DNA of 64,000 bases from Cytophagaceae bacterium ABcell3 (lineage in GTDB: Bacteria > Bacteroidota > Bacteroidia > Cytophagales > Cytophagaceae): positions 2,688,584-2,752,583 of the forward strand of contig CP133159.1 in the NCBI GenBank assembly GCA_030913385.1, given 5' to 3'. How positions within the stretch are numbered: the first letter of the stretch is position 1; each line of letters begins with the position of its first letter. Of this stretch, positions 35,596 through 43,725 are shown in pieces. A program made the position numbers and the translations under genes. The notes under the pieces were generated by a model. It saw only the letters and a list, made by a program, of their open reading frames with translations. It did no database searches and was not told the DNA's origin.

Positions 35596-36264
35596 TTAGA
35601 AAGAAGTAAGGGCAAAAGATACTAAGTTTGCTCCCATTTGCAGCGCTTTTTGCCTGATCTCTTCCGGATCATTGTGTACAGACTGGTCTTCCCAGCCGTT
35701 CCCTAGGTCTGTTTCGTAAGAATAGAAAAGTACCAAACGGCCTTCGTGTATAATGCCAAAACCCTGAGGCGGTTTGTTGTCATGCTCATGAACTTTAGGG
35801 AGTCCTTTGGGGAATGGGTATTTTTGATGATAAATTGGATGGTCAAACGGCAGTTCCACTAACTCATGTTCAGGAAAAACCTTTTTTAGTTCCAATCTTA
35901 TAAATTGATCCATCCCATAGTTGTCATCTATATGTAGAAAACCTCCACTTGTTAGGTAGTTTCGCAGGTTTCTTGCATCCTCTTCTGTAAAAACAACATT
36001 TCCGTGACCTGTCATGTGAACAAATGGATACGTAAAGAGGTCTGGGCTTCCTACTTCAACAACATCCTCTTCAGGCGCAATATTGGTGTTAAGGTTTTTG
36101 TTGCAAAATTCTATAAGGTTAGGCAAGGAGGTTTTATTGGCATACCAGTCGCCGCCGCCGCCATATTTTAGTTTTGCAATTTTGAAAGCGTGGTTTTGTG
36201 CACAGGCGCCCCCCGTTAAAACCAATTGTAGTGAAAAAATTAAAAGAAAAATGCTTTTCTTCAT
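35596..36264 (-). CDS. DUF4159-domain secreted protein
   Basis: A 222-residue protein with a signal peptide (SIFLLIFSLQLVLTGGACAQ). The DUF4159 fold fills the rest: KLKYGGGGDWYANKTSLPNL at the start, then VHMTGHGNV, the glutamine-amidotransferase-like GGFLHIDDNYG block, and the YSYETDLGNGWED end. Free-standing DUF4159 proteins are common in Bacteroidota and are often linked with gliding or moxR-type clusters elsewhere; the biochemical role is unknown. It starts 2 bases after rsmE, making the order DEAD-box helicase, rsmE, DUF4159 on one transcript. Confidence 0.82.
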   Translation of the reverse strand: MKKSIFLLIFSLQLVLTGGACAQNHAFKIAKLKYGGGGDWYANKTSLPNLIEFCNKNLNTNIAPEEDVVEVGSPDLFTYPFVHMTGHGNVVFTEEDARNLRNYLTSGGFLHIDDNYGMDQFIRLELKKVFPEHELVELPFDHPIYHQKYPFPKGLPKVHEHDNKPPQGFGIIHEGRLVLFYSYETDLGNGWEDQSVHNDPEEIRQKALQMGANLVSFALTSF

Positions 36265-36266
36265 GT

Positions 36267-36980
36267 TTAAATATCATTTACAAGATTAAGTATATGACAT
36301 GTAGCAATGCCTGCTGTTTCGGTTCTGAGTCGGCTGTTTCCCAAACTTATAGGAGTAAAGCCGCACTCAATAGCTAGATTTATTTCTTTTTCAGAAAAAT
36401 CGCCTTCTGGGCCGATCAGTACTAGGTATTTTCCTTTTTTTTCTGCTACATTGAACAAATGCTTGTTCCTTTGTTCTTTATCTACCCAAGCTATAAACTT
36501 CTGAATGTCCATATCGTTTAAAGATGCTAAGAAGTTATTAAACTTCTGTAGCTCGGAAATTTTGGGCAGGTTAAAGTTTAACGATTGCTTCATGGCACTT
36601 ATTGCAATCCTTTCCATCCGAGCGGGGTTCAAGTGCCTTCTTTCGGAGTTTTCGCAATGGATGAAATGGATTTTGTCAACTCCCAGCTCTACGCACTTTT
36701 CTACAAACCATTCATTTCTGTCTGCACTTTTTACGGGGGCTAAGGCAATTTCAATAGAAAAATCCCTCCGGTTGTTGACCGGTAGGGATTCTTTTATGCT
36801 TATAGCACATTTTTTACTGTGTGCAGTAGTTATTAATGCAGAAAATAAGTTTCCTTTACCATCTGTTACGTGGATCAGGTCATCTTTTTTATGCCTGAGT
36901 ACATTTATACAGTGTCTGGATTCTTCTTCAGATAATATATTGTTTCCTTCAGAGAAATCCGGAAGGTAGAAGATTTGCAT
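36267..36980 (-). CDS. rsmE: 16S rRNA (uracil1498-N3)-methyltransferase
   Basis: A 237-residue SPOUT methyltransferase of the RsmE family, normal length. The N-terminal PUA-like domain has SRHCINVLRHKKDD. The C-terminal knot carries IGPEGDFSEKEI and LGNSRLRTETAGIA, which form the S-adenosylmethionine site. It methylates U1498 of 16S rRNA in assembled 30S subunits. It begins directly at the base after the helicase stop, and the DUF4159 gene follows within 2 bases. An RNA-binding partner (the helicase) upstream makes an RNA/ribosome-related operon plausible. Confidence 0.95.
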   Translation of the reverse strand: MQIFYLPDFSEGNNILSEEESRHCINVLRHKKDDLIHVTDGKGNLFSALITTAHSKKCAISIKESLPVNNRRDFSIEIALAPVKSADRNEWFVEKCVELGVDKIHFIHCENSERRHLNPARMERIAISAMKQSLNFNLPKISELQKFNNFLASLNDMDIQKFIAWVDKEQRNKHLFNVAEKKGKYLVLIGPEGDFSEKEINLAIECGFTPISLGNSRLRTETAGIATCHILNLVNDI

Positions 36981-38603
36981 TTATTTGGCTACTTCAATAT
37001 TTACAGTTTTTCCTTTTATTTTGGCACCGCCCATTCCTCTTAAGACACCATCTGCATCTTTTTTGGGAACTTCAACAAAAGAAAATTTATCAAATATTTC
37101 AATAACACCGATATCTCTTCCTGCTATTTTAGTTTCACCTGCCAGTGCGCCTACGATATCTCCAGGCCTGACCCTGTCTTTGGTACCTACATTTAAAAAC
37201 AGTCTGGTCATTCCAACATTTCCGGATCTTCTTCTTCCATTTTTCCCTCTTTTTTCTTTACTTCTGCTTCCGCCTTTGTCGCTGCTAAATTGGGTGATTT
37301 CTTCAGTTTCGCTTTCTGGAGGAAAATGTTTGAGGAGAAATGCGGCCGCAAGATCTTCTAGAGAAAACCCTTCGGCGGTGAATTTTTCTATTAGTTTATA
37401 GTATGAGTCAAGTTCACCGGAAGATTTTTGTTTACCTACCAAAGTGATTACTTTCTTATGGCGTACTGCTTCCAGTTCTTCACGGCCAGGAATAGTGCCT
37501 TTCTGTAGTTTTACTTTAGTATGTCTTTCAATACTTCTTAAGCGGTCTGCTTCTTTACGTCCTGTAATGAAGCTAAATGCTTTACCAGTTTTGCCCGCAC
37601 GGCCAGTACGTCCGATTCTGTGAACATAATACTCGACATCTTGCGGTAGGTCAAAGTTAAACACAGCATCTACACCTTCTACGTCTATACCTCTGGCTGC
37701 TACATCTGTAGCGACCAATATGTTAATGTCGCCTTTGCGAAACATATTCATGGTAATAGTTCGTTGGCCTTGTCGCATATCTCCATGTAGACCTTCAGCA
37801 CTGAACCCTTTGGACTTTAGCTCTTCGGTTACTTCGTCTACTTTGGTTTTTTGATTACAAAATACCAGCATAAGCTTGAAGTCGTAAAGCTCAATCAGCC
37901 GGGTCATGATTTCCATTTTTACTGAGCTTCTGATATCAAAGTAGATCTGCTCTATGGTAGAAACCGTTAATTGTCCCCTTGTGATTTTGATGAGCGAAGG
38001 GTTTTTCTGGTACTTATGGGTAATGGCCATAATAGCATCAGGCATGGTTGCTGAAAATAGCAACGTTTGCCGTTTGGCAGGCATGTGATCTAAAATGGTC
38101 TCAATGTCTTCCCGGAATCCCATGTTGAGCATTTCATCAGCCTCATCCAGTATGATCATTTTTAGGTTGCTTAAGTCAAGCGTCCTTCTGTTTAGGTGGT
38201 CAATGATCCTTCCTGGTGTTCCTACTACCATTTGGGCACCTCTTTGTAGAGACCTTATTTGAAAGTCAATAGACTCTCCTCCATAAACAGAAAGCACTTT
38301 TACTTTTCTGTACTTTGATAACTTTTGTGCCTCGCCCGCAACCTGTAGCGCTAACTCTCTGGTAGGGCACATTACCATCACTTGCAGACCTTTAATGTCA
38401 GGATCTATATTTTCTATAGCCGGTATAGTAAACGCAGCTGTTTTTCCCGTTCCTGTTTGAGCCTGCCCTAAGATATCACCTCCTTGCAAAATTGCCGGTA
38501 TTGATTTGGCCTGGATAGGAGTTGCAGTGGTATACCCTGCATCATCTATGGCTTTCAATACTTCCTGTGAAATCCCAAGTTCATGAAATGTCATTTCTTC
38601 CAT
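36981..38603 (-). CDS. DEAD-box RNA helicase (CsdA/DeaD type)
   Basis: A 540-residue ATP-dependent RNA helicase. It has the Q motif (TTATPIQAKSIP, about 25-36), motif I GTGKT (51-55), DEAD (153-156), the SATMP motif III and the HRIGRTGRAG motif VI. A basic linker and a C-terminal DbpA-type RNA-binding domain (about 460-535) follow. This layout matches the CsdA/DeaD helicases, which unwind RNA during ribosome assembly and cold adaptation. It is the first gene of a run with rsmE and the DUF4159 gene, with no gap to rsmE. Confidence 0.95.
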   Translation of the reverse strand: MEEMTFHELGISQEVLKAIDDAGYTTATPIQAKSIPAILQGGDILGQAQTGTGKTAAFTIPAIENIDPDIKGLQVMVMCPTRELALQVAGEAQKLSKYRKVKVLSVYGGESIDFQIRSLQRGAQMVVGTPGRIIDHLNRRTLDLSNLKMIILDEADEMLNMGFREDIETILDHMPAKRQTLLFSATMPDAIMAITHKYQKNPSLIKITRGQLTVSTIEQIYFDIRSSVKMEIMTRLIELYDFKLMLVFCNQKTKVDEVTEELKSKGFSAEGLHGDMRQGQRTITMNMFRKGDINILVATDVAARGIDVEGVDAVFNFDLPQDVEYYVHRIGRTGRAGKTGKAFSFITGRKEADRLRSIERHTKVKLQKGTIPGREELEAVRHKKVITLVGKQKSSGELDSYYKLIEKFTAEGFSLEDLAAAFLLKHFPPESETEEITQFSSDKGGSRSKEKRGKNGRRRSGNVGMTRLFLNVGTKDRVRPGDIVGALAGETKIAGRDIGVIEIFDKFSFVEVPKKDADGVLRGMGGAKIKGKTVNIEVAK

Positions 38604-38788
38604 TATAATTTTTATTTACATAGCAAAGGTAAGGGCTTTTCCTGCAAATTTTACCTGTTTGACTTTTTTATGTTCGTTTTTTTTAAATTTTTATGTAGTT
38701 TTCTCCAAATCGTACTTTTTTATATGTATTTTTCCATATTTATTGATGGGCGGGAACCTGCTTTTTTTTGAATGAGTTAAAGTAGTGC

Positions 38789-39460
38789 ATGAAAATTCTT
38801 ATAGTTGAAGATGAACAGAAGGTTTCAGACCTGATCAAAAAGGTGCTTCTCGAAAATGGTTATGATTGTGATGTGGCCTATGACGGGACGATGGGAAAAC
38901 GTTTGGCTGTTAACAATGAATATGACGTAATGATCCTGGATTTAATCTTGCCTGGAATCAATGGAATTGACCTTTGCAGGATAATTAGGGAAGAACAAGT
39001 GCGGACTCCTGTGCTGATGCTTACGGCCCTTGATACTACAGAAGATATTGTTACTGGGCTGGATTCTGGGGCTAACGATTATCTTACCAAACCTTTTAGC
39101 CTTGAGGAATTTTTAGCGCGGATAAGAGCATTGGGGCGCATAAAGCAGCCGGTTGAGGATATTGTTTATCAGTTTAATGGTCTCGAAATAAATACAGCAA
39201 CCCGAGAAGCCCGTCGTGATGGAAATTTAGTGGAACTTACTGCAAAAGAATTTTCTTTACTGGAGCTTTTGATGAAAAATAAAGGGAGGGTTCTTTCAAA
39301 ATCTAGGATAATAGAAGTTATATGGGGTACGGATTATGACTATGACAGTAATATTGTAGAGGTGTATATCAATTTTTTGCGTTCTAAAATAGACAAAAAA
39401 TACCCTGTCAAGCTAATTCACACTATGAAAGGCATGGGGTATGTACTGAAAGTAAAATAA
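38789..39460 (+). CDS. OmpR/PhoB-family response regulator
   Basis: A 223-residue response regulator. The receiver domain has the acidic pocket E7-D8 and the phospho-acceptor D51 (MILDLILPG); K101-like lysine is in the YLTKPF motif. A winged-helix DNA-binding domain follows (about 128-222: FNGLEINTATREARRDG..., ending GMGYVLKVK). It is followed after one base by its partner histidine kinase, so the two form a two-component pair. The signal and targets are unknown. Confidence 0.96.
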   Translation: MKILIVEDEQKVSDLIKKVLLENGYDCDVAYDGTMGKRLAVNNEYDVMILDLILPGINGIDLCRIIREEQVRTPVLMLTALDTTEDIVTGLDSGANDYLTKPFSLEEFLARIRALGRIKQPVEDIVYQFNGLEINTATREARRDGNLVELTAKEFSLLELLMKNKGRVLSKSRIIEVIWGTDYDYDSNIVEVYINFLRSKIDKKYPVKLIHTMKGMGYVLKVK

Positions 39461-39461
39461 T

Positions 39462-40862
39462 ATGAAAATACAGGACAGGCTCACTCTTCAGTTTACTGGT
39501 ATTCTTTCGCTTATTTTGTTGGTTTTTTGTTTTGTCGTTTTGTTTTTTTCGGGAAAGTTTATCAAAAATGACTTTTATGACTTATTGGAAAAAAGAGCTT
39601 ATATCACAGCCAACATTTTCCTTGAAGCAGATGAACTAAGTGCTGCTGCCTTGGAGAGGTATCAGAAAAAGTATATCCAAAACCTGCCTGAAGAAATTAT
39701 TAAGATATATGACCTGAACAATCAGCCTGTATTTGTTAAGGAAGATCCCCAATTTGTTGTTCCAGATGAGGTCATTAATACAATTCGTTCAAAAAAGAAG
39801 ATTCAATATGCAGAAGGGGACAGGCAGTTTACCGGAATTTTTTACAAGGACAATCAAGGCGATTTTGTTATTGTGGCATCTGCTGTTGATGTGTCAGGTC
39901 TAAAGAAAATAGATCATTTGTTGGCTATTCTTCTTGTTACTTTTATTGTGTCTGTTTTTGTTACCTTTATTGCTGGTCGAATATTTGTTTATCAAGGCTT
40001 GCTCCCAATCAAAGGGGTCATTTGTCAGATGTCCGAGATCAATGCCAACAATATGTTCAAGCGTGTCAATGAAGGGAATGGGAATGACGAAATCAGTGAA
40101 CTGGCAAGCTCTTTTAACCAAATGCTGGACCGTTTACAACAGGCATTTGATATGCAAAAAACTTTTGTATCCAATGCTTCGCATGAGTTAAGGACACCTA
40201 TAACCAGTATTTCAGGGGAGCTGCAATTTGCCCTCATGAAAAATAGGAGTGCTGAAGAGTACCGGGCGGCGCTAGAAAGTATGAAGGAAGAAATAGATAA
40301 GCTTTCGATTATTACTGAAAGCTTGCTGAATTATGCCAAAGCCAGTTTTGACGTCTCTAAAATTACTTTTAAAAAAGAACGTATTGATGAATTGATTCAG
40401 CTTTCTATTGAATTGCTTGAAAAGGCGTATGCCGGAAGAAAAATCACATTAAACCTTTCCAAGGATATAGGTGAAAGAGCACTGTATGTGAAGGCTAATG
40501 CACAACTAATGGTTATAGTCTTTAAAAATATTCTGGAAAATGCCTTGAAATTTTCAGGCCATACAGAGAAAGTAATTTTGGACATCTTACGGGATGGACA
40601 AAGGTTATGCATATCTATCAAGGATAGTGGAGTTGGTATTTCATCTGAAGACCTAGAAAAGGTTTTTGTGACATTTTTTAGATCCAGTGAAGTAAGAAAC
40701 ATTGATGGGCATGGCATAGGGTTAGCTTTGGCAAAAAAGATACTAGAACTTCACCAAGGAAGTATTGATATCAAGTCAAAGCTTGGACACGGTACGGAAG
40801 TTTTAATTACCATACCTGTTTATGATACAGAGACTGCCAGTGCTCCGCCTGTTATAGGTTAA
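39462..40862 (+). CDS. Membrane sensor histidine kinase (HAMP type)
   Basis: A 466-residue classical sensor kinase. There are two membrane segments (about 13-32 and 152-172) around a ~120-residue periplasmic sensor. A HAMP domain comes next (about 175-227), then HisKA with phospho-acceptor H241 in NASHELRTP, and HATPase with NALKFS, DSGVGI and GHGIGLALAKK. It is cotranscribed with the OmpR-type regulator one base upstream. The periplasmic domain gives no family hint. The last bases lie 10 bp from a convergent gene. Confidence 0.95.
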   Translation: MKIQDRLTLQFTGILSLILLVFCFVVLFFSGKFIKNDFYDLLEKRAYITANIFLEADELSAAALERYQKKYIQNLPEEIIKIYDLNNQPVFVKEDPQFVVPDEVINTIRSKKKIQYAEGDRQFTGIFYKDNQGDFVIVASAVDVSGLKKIDHLLAILLVTFIVSVFVTFIAGRIFVYQGLLPIKGVICQMSEINANNMFKRVNEGNGNDEISELASSFNQMLDRLQQAFDMQKTFVSNASHELRTPITSISGELQFALMKNRSAEEYRAALESMKEEIDKLSIITESLLNYAKASFDVSKITFKKERIDELIQLSIELLEKAYAGRKITLNLSKDIGERALYVKANAQLMVIVFKNILENALKFSGHTEKVILDILRDGQRLCISIKDSGVGISSEDLEKVFVTFFRSSEVRNIDGHGIGLALAKKILELHQGSIDIKSKLGHGTEVLITIPVYDTETASAPPVIG

Positions 40863-40872
40863 ATATTACACG

Positions 40873-41385
40873 CTAATTTTTGTTCTTCCTGACTGGTGTG
40901 GTACGTTTGTTCGGGATTTCTATGTTAACAAAGTCCATGCCTTCCATACTATGACAATTATTGCATCCTTGGGTCAGGGACTGAAAAGATTCTGCAAATA
41001 CAGCACTGTCTTCCTGGGCAATGGCTTCTTTTACTTCCTCTAAAGAAGTACTTAAGAAAGCTTCCGCCGTATTTGCCCTTCTTGGCCTTCTTTCCATGGC
41101 CAGTTCTATGGTACGCTCAATTTTGCCTGCTTGGTAATCTGCATACTCCCAATTTAAATCTTTACCCGCCCAGTATAGTTCCGTATACCTGTATCCAGTT
41201 TCAGCCATGGCAACATCAAAACCACGAAGGTGGTTTTCAATTTGCACAAACTTCTCTTCTTCTGTACCAGACAACCATGCAGTGCTTTGTGAATTGTTTT
41301 CGCTATCTCCTTCTAATGTTTGACAGCCAATGAAAGTTTTTATAATGAAAAGTACAGATAAAAAATATAAAAATGCTTTAAACAT
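40873..41385 (-). CDS. Lipoprotein with one c-type haem-binding motif
   Basis: A 170-residue protein with a lipobox (KTFIGC, Cys21) and a single CNNCH motif (residues 141-145) near its C-terminus. The helical middle and late haem motif resemble cytochrome c'-like four-helix proteins. It would be exported, lipidated and carry covalent haem in the periplasm, possibly as an electron carrier or gas/redox sensor. It lies between a two-component system and a lone receiver protein, so a link to signalling is possible but not shown. No distal methionine ligand is obvious. Confidence 0.7.
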   Translation of the reverse strand: MFKAFLYFLSVLFIIKTFIGCQTLEGDSENNSQSTAWLSGTEEEKFVQIENHLRGFDVAMAETGYRYTELYWAGKDLNWEYADYQAGKIERTIELAMERRPRRANTAEAFLSTSLEEVKEAIAQEDSAVFAESFQSLTQGCNNCHSMEGMDFVNIEIPNKRTTPVRKNKN

Positions 41386-41403
41386 GCTTAATAACAGGTT
41401 TCC

Positions 41404-41811
41404 TTAAATTAAACTTATACTTCCTTCTAAACAGCTTGATAGTTTCTCGGCCGTTAAAGGTTTGTTAATATAGTTAATACACCCCAATTTTTTTAAAGTC
41501 TGAATGTCTTTTTTATTGGAAGATGTCGTAAGAACTATAATTTTGGTTTTGTCTTTATTGATATAATCCATATTTTCAAAAACCCTAATGAAGTCAAACC
41601 CATCCATTACAGGCATATTTATATCTAAAAGTATGAGGTCTGGACAATTTTTTCCTGATTTATAAGTCTCTCTGATAAATTTGAGGCCTTCTTCGCCATT
41701 GGTGCTAACTTCTACCTTTTGTGCTAAACCTGCTTTTTTTATCAGTCTCTGATTTATAAAGTTATTGATGTTGTCGTCATCAATAAGCAATACCGTTTTA
41801 AACTGTGACAT
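41404..41811 (-). CDS. Single-domain response regulator (CheY-like)
   Basis: A 135-residue receiver domain with no output domain. The acidic residues D11-D13, the phospho-acceptor D63 (LILLDINMPVMDG) and the lysine in YINKPL are all present. It has the form common in Cytophagales single receivers (N-terminal LLIDDDNINNFINQRLI). It could act as a phosphate sink or bind a partner such as a kinase encoded elsewhere. It lies 18 bases upstream of the haem-lipoprotein gene on the same strand and may share its transcript. Confidence 0.9.
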   Translation of the reverse strand: MSQFKTVLLIDDDNINNFINQRLIKKAGLAQKVEVSTNGEEGLKFIRETYKSGKNCPDLILLDINMPVMDGFDFIRVFENMDYINKDKTKIIVLTTSSNKKDIQTLKKLGCINYINKPLTAEKLSSCLEGSISLI

Positions 41812-42028
41812 ATCGGCTTGGTTTAATGTACTAAATTAACTTATCAGATTCTCAATTGTTTATAAAATGTTTGTAAAAAAACGGTAAAAATGCTTTTATT
41901 AGTTTGTTAGATTTGTTATAGAAACAAACATTCCTAGTCTTTCTCCTGTTTTCTATATATGTGGTTTTAATTTTGACATTAGTCATTTTTTTGATCTAAA
42001 ATTTTAAAAGCAGGAAAGGGGGCTGGAT

Positions 42029-43165
42029 ATGAAAATCAGAATGTTTTATCCTTCTATGGTTTCTGAGTGGAACTTTGCGGGAGCTGGCTTTTTAAGAGGG
42101 ATGGTTTCTGAGTTTTTGCACAGGGGCGAAGATGTCAAAGTTTTTGAACCTGTCAGATCGGAATGCATTGAGAACCTAGTGGCTTGTTATGGCGACGCTC
42201 CGGTTAAGGAGTTTAAAAGCTTTTATAATAACCGACTTATAAGTAATTTTTATGAAACCGAGAAATTTCAGCCAGAAGAGATTTTGGATGATTGCGACCT
42301 GGTCATTGTCCATGTGAGGACAGATCCTGAAATCATTAGGAAAATAGGCGAACACCGTAAGGCAAACCCTTTTTACAAGCTGTTGTTTCACGACTCAAGC
42401 CATAAGGTAATGACCGAAAAAGAAGGTTCGGTGATTGCTAGTTTGCAAAATTATGATGGCGTGTTGGCCGGGTGCAATTATTTGCGTGAAATGTATTTGA
42501 AAAATGGCTGGGCCGACAAGGCTTGGGTGTGGCACGAAGCTGTAGATAGCCGGATTTTTTACCCTCGTGAAAGTGAGTCCAAAGAAGGGGACTTGGTATG
42601 TGTAGGTAATTGGGGCAATGGAGAAAGGTTTGATGGGTTGAAAAACTTTTTTCTGAAGCCTGCAGAACGCCTTCAGGTATCCAGTACTTTATATGGGGTG
42701 GGGTATCCTGAGGATTTTATCAAGAAGTGTGATTCCTGTAATATCACATTTAAAGAGTGGATTGCAGCGTATAAAATTCCACATGTTTTTGCGGGGCATT
42801 CTGTAGCTGTACATATCCCGAAAAAATCTTATTTGGAATCTGTACCCGGTAAACCTGCTAATGGAATATTTGAAGCGATGGCTTGCGGTATTCCTGTTGT
42901 ATCAGCTCCTTGGGAGGATACGGATGGTTTGTTTGCTCAGGGTTTAGATTACATTGTGGCAGATGCTCGTGAAATTGAAAGTAAAATTCAAGAACTACTG
43001 CTAGACAAGGAGCGTGCAGCAGAAACAGCTCGAAATGGCCTGAGGGTTATTAACAAAAAACACACTTGTTGGCATAGACTAAAAACCCTTTTTAAAATTT
43101 GCCGTCAACTTGGCATGGAAATACAAGATGAGTTAGGGGGAAGACGAGAACAATATGCGGCCTGA
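42029..43165 (+). CDS. CgeB-like glycosyltransferase (GT-B fold)
   Basis: A 378-residue protein resembling the CgeB/glycosyltransferase-1 group of GT-B enzymes. An N-terminal Rossmann-like half opens MKIRMFYPSMV. The donor half holds VCVGNWGNG, then the sugar-nucleotide motif GIFEAMACGIPVVSAPWEDT. The substrate is unknown; related genes build surface or spore glycans. A TAATTTTG box at 41968-41975 could serve as the -7 element. A possibly related glycosyltransferase gene lies at 46.6 kb, with the nitrite reductase genes in between. Confidence 0.82.
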   Translation: MKIRMFYPSMVSEWNFAGAGFLRGMVSEFLHRGEDVKVFEPVRSECIENLVACYGDAPVKEFKSFYNNRLISNFYETEKFQPEEILDDCDLVIVHVRTDPEIIRKIGEHRKANPFYKLLFHDSSHKVMTEKEGSVIASLQNYDGVLAGCNYLREMYLKNGWADKAWVWHEAVDSRIFYPRESESKEGDLVCVGNWGNGERFDGLKNFFLKPAERLQVSSTLYGVGYPEDFIKKCDSCNITFKEWIAAYKIPHVFAGHSVAVHIPKKSYLESVPGKPANGIFEAMACGIPVVSAPWEDTDGLFAQGLDYIVADAREIESKIQELLLDKERAAETARNGLRVINKKHTCWHRLKTLFKICRQLGMEIQDELGGRREQYAA

Positions 43166-43187
43166 TGTGTTTGGGTATAAAAAAACA

Positions 43188-43241
43188 AACTGCCACAAAT
43201 CCCGGGAATAAATGAGGGGAAGCCCGGGAAAAGCGACAGTT
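43188..43241 (-). ncRNA. Structured RNA-like motif, copy A
   Basis: Outer stem AACTG / CAGTT (with ACAAACTG / CAGTT-GTTTGT extension), an inner stem CCCGGG / CCCGGG, and a conserved loop with AATGAGGG on the plus strand. It is a sister of copy B, 24 bases away. On the minus strand it ends in TTTGTTTTTTT, so it can terminate the nirD transcript. The strand is inferred from that T-run. It was not matched to a known riboswitch class. Confidence 0.55.
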
Positions 43242-43264
43242 GTTTGTCAGAAAAACAGTAATAA

Positions 43265-43316
43265 GGCTGCCACTACATCCTATGGATAATGAGGGAAAGT
43301 CGGATAAGCGGCAGCC
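43265..43316 (-). ncRNA. Structured RNA-like motif, copy B
   Basis: A perfect 7-bp outer stem GGCTGCC / GGCAGCC encloses a shorter inner stem (ATCC / GGAT) and the same AATGAGGG loop core as copy A. Outer base pairs change from A-T to G-C between the copies while pairing is kept. It starts 8 bases past the nirD stop on the minus strand. Confidence 0.55.
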
Positions 43317-43324
43317 GGTTTTAC

Positions 43325-43675
43325 TTATTCATTGACCCCTATATAAACATAGCCATCTTCTATTTTTACTGGATATGTTTTAATAGTTCCACAATCTCCG
43401 TTCAGGTTTTCACCAGTTTTCAGAGAAAAAGTCTTTTTGTGAAATGGGCAAGCCACTTTAGGCTCACCATTACAGTCTCCCAACATGCCTCTGGATAAGA
43501 TCATTTGCATCTTGTGTGGACACATGTTTTGGGTAGCAAACCATTCATTACGTCGGGTAAAGTTAAAAACAGCTACTTGTTCACCGTTAATCTTTACACA
43601 TGCACCTGAGTTTTCTGCAAATTCAGAAACTGGTGCTGCTTTAGTCCAGGTAACTTTTTCTTCAGCTAGTAACAT
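43325..43675 (-). CDS. nirD: Nitrite reductase small subunit
   Basis: A 116-residue Rieske-like protein, the usual length for NirD. The Rieske ligands are present: C-P-H in NMCPHKM and C-P-F-H in VACPFHKK, 17-18 residues apart. So this form may hold a [2Fe-2S] cluster, whereas many enterobacterial NirD proteins lack these residues. With NirB it forms the cytoplasmic NADH-dependent nitrite reductase that makes ammonium. It lies 50 bases after nirB on the same strand. Two structured motifs follow its stop. Confidence 0.93.
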   Translation of the reverse strand: MLLAEEKVTWTKAAPVSEFAENSGACVKINGEQVAVFNFTRRNEWFATQNMCPHKMQMILSRGMLGDCNGEPKVACPFHKKTFSLKTGENLNGDCGTIKTYPVKIEDGYVYIGVNE

Positions 43676-43725
43676 GGTAATATAATTTTGGTTAATGAAG
43701 GATTCTGCCTACTGGCCAATCCGGT

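Noticed and set aside
43188-43316. Cobalamin or molybdenum-cofactor riboswitch
   Set aside because: The conserved boxes of those classes are absent, and the motifs lie after, not before, the nearest genes.
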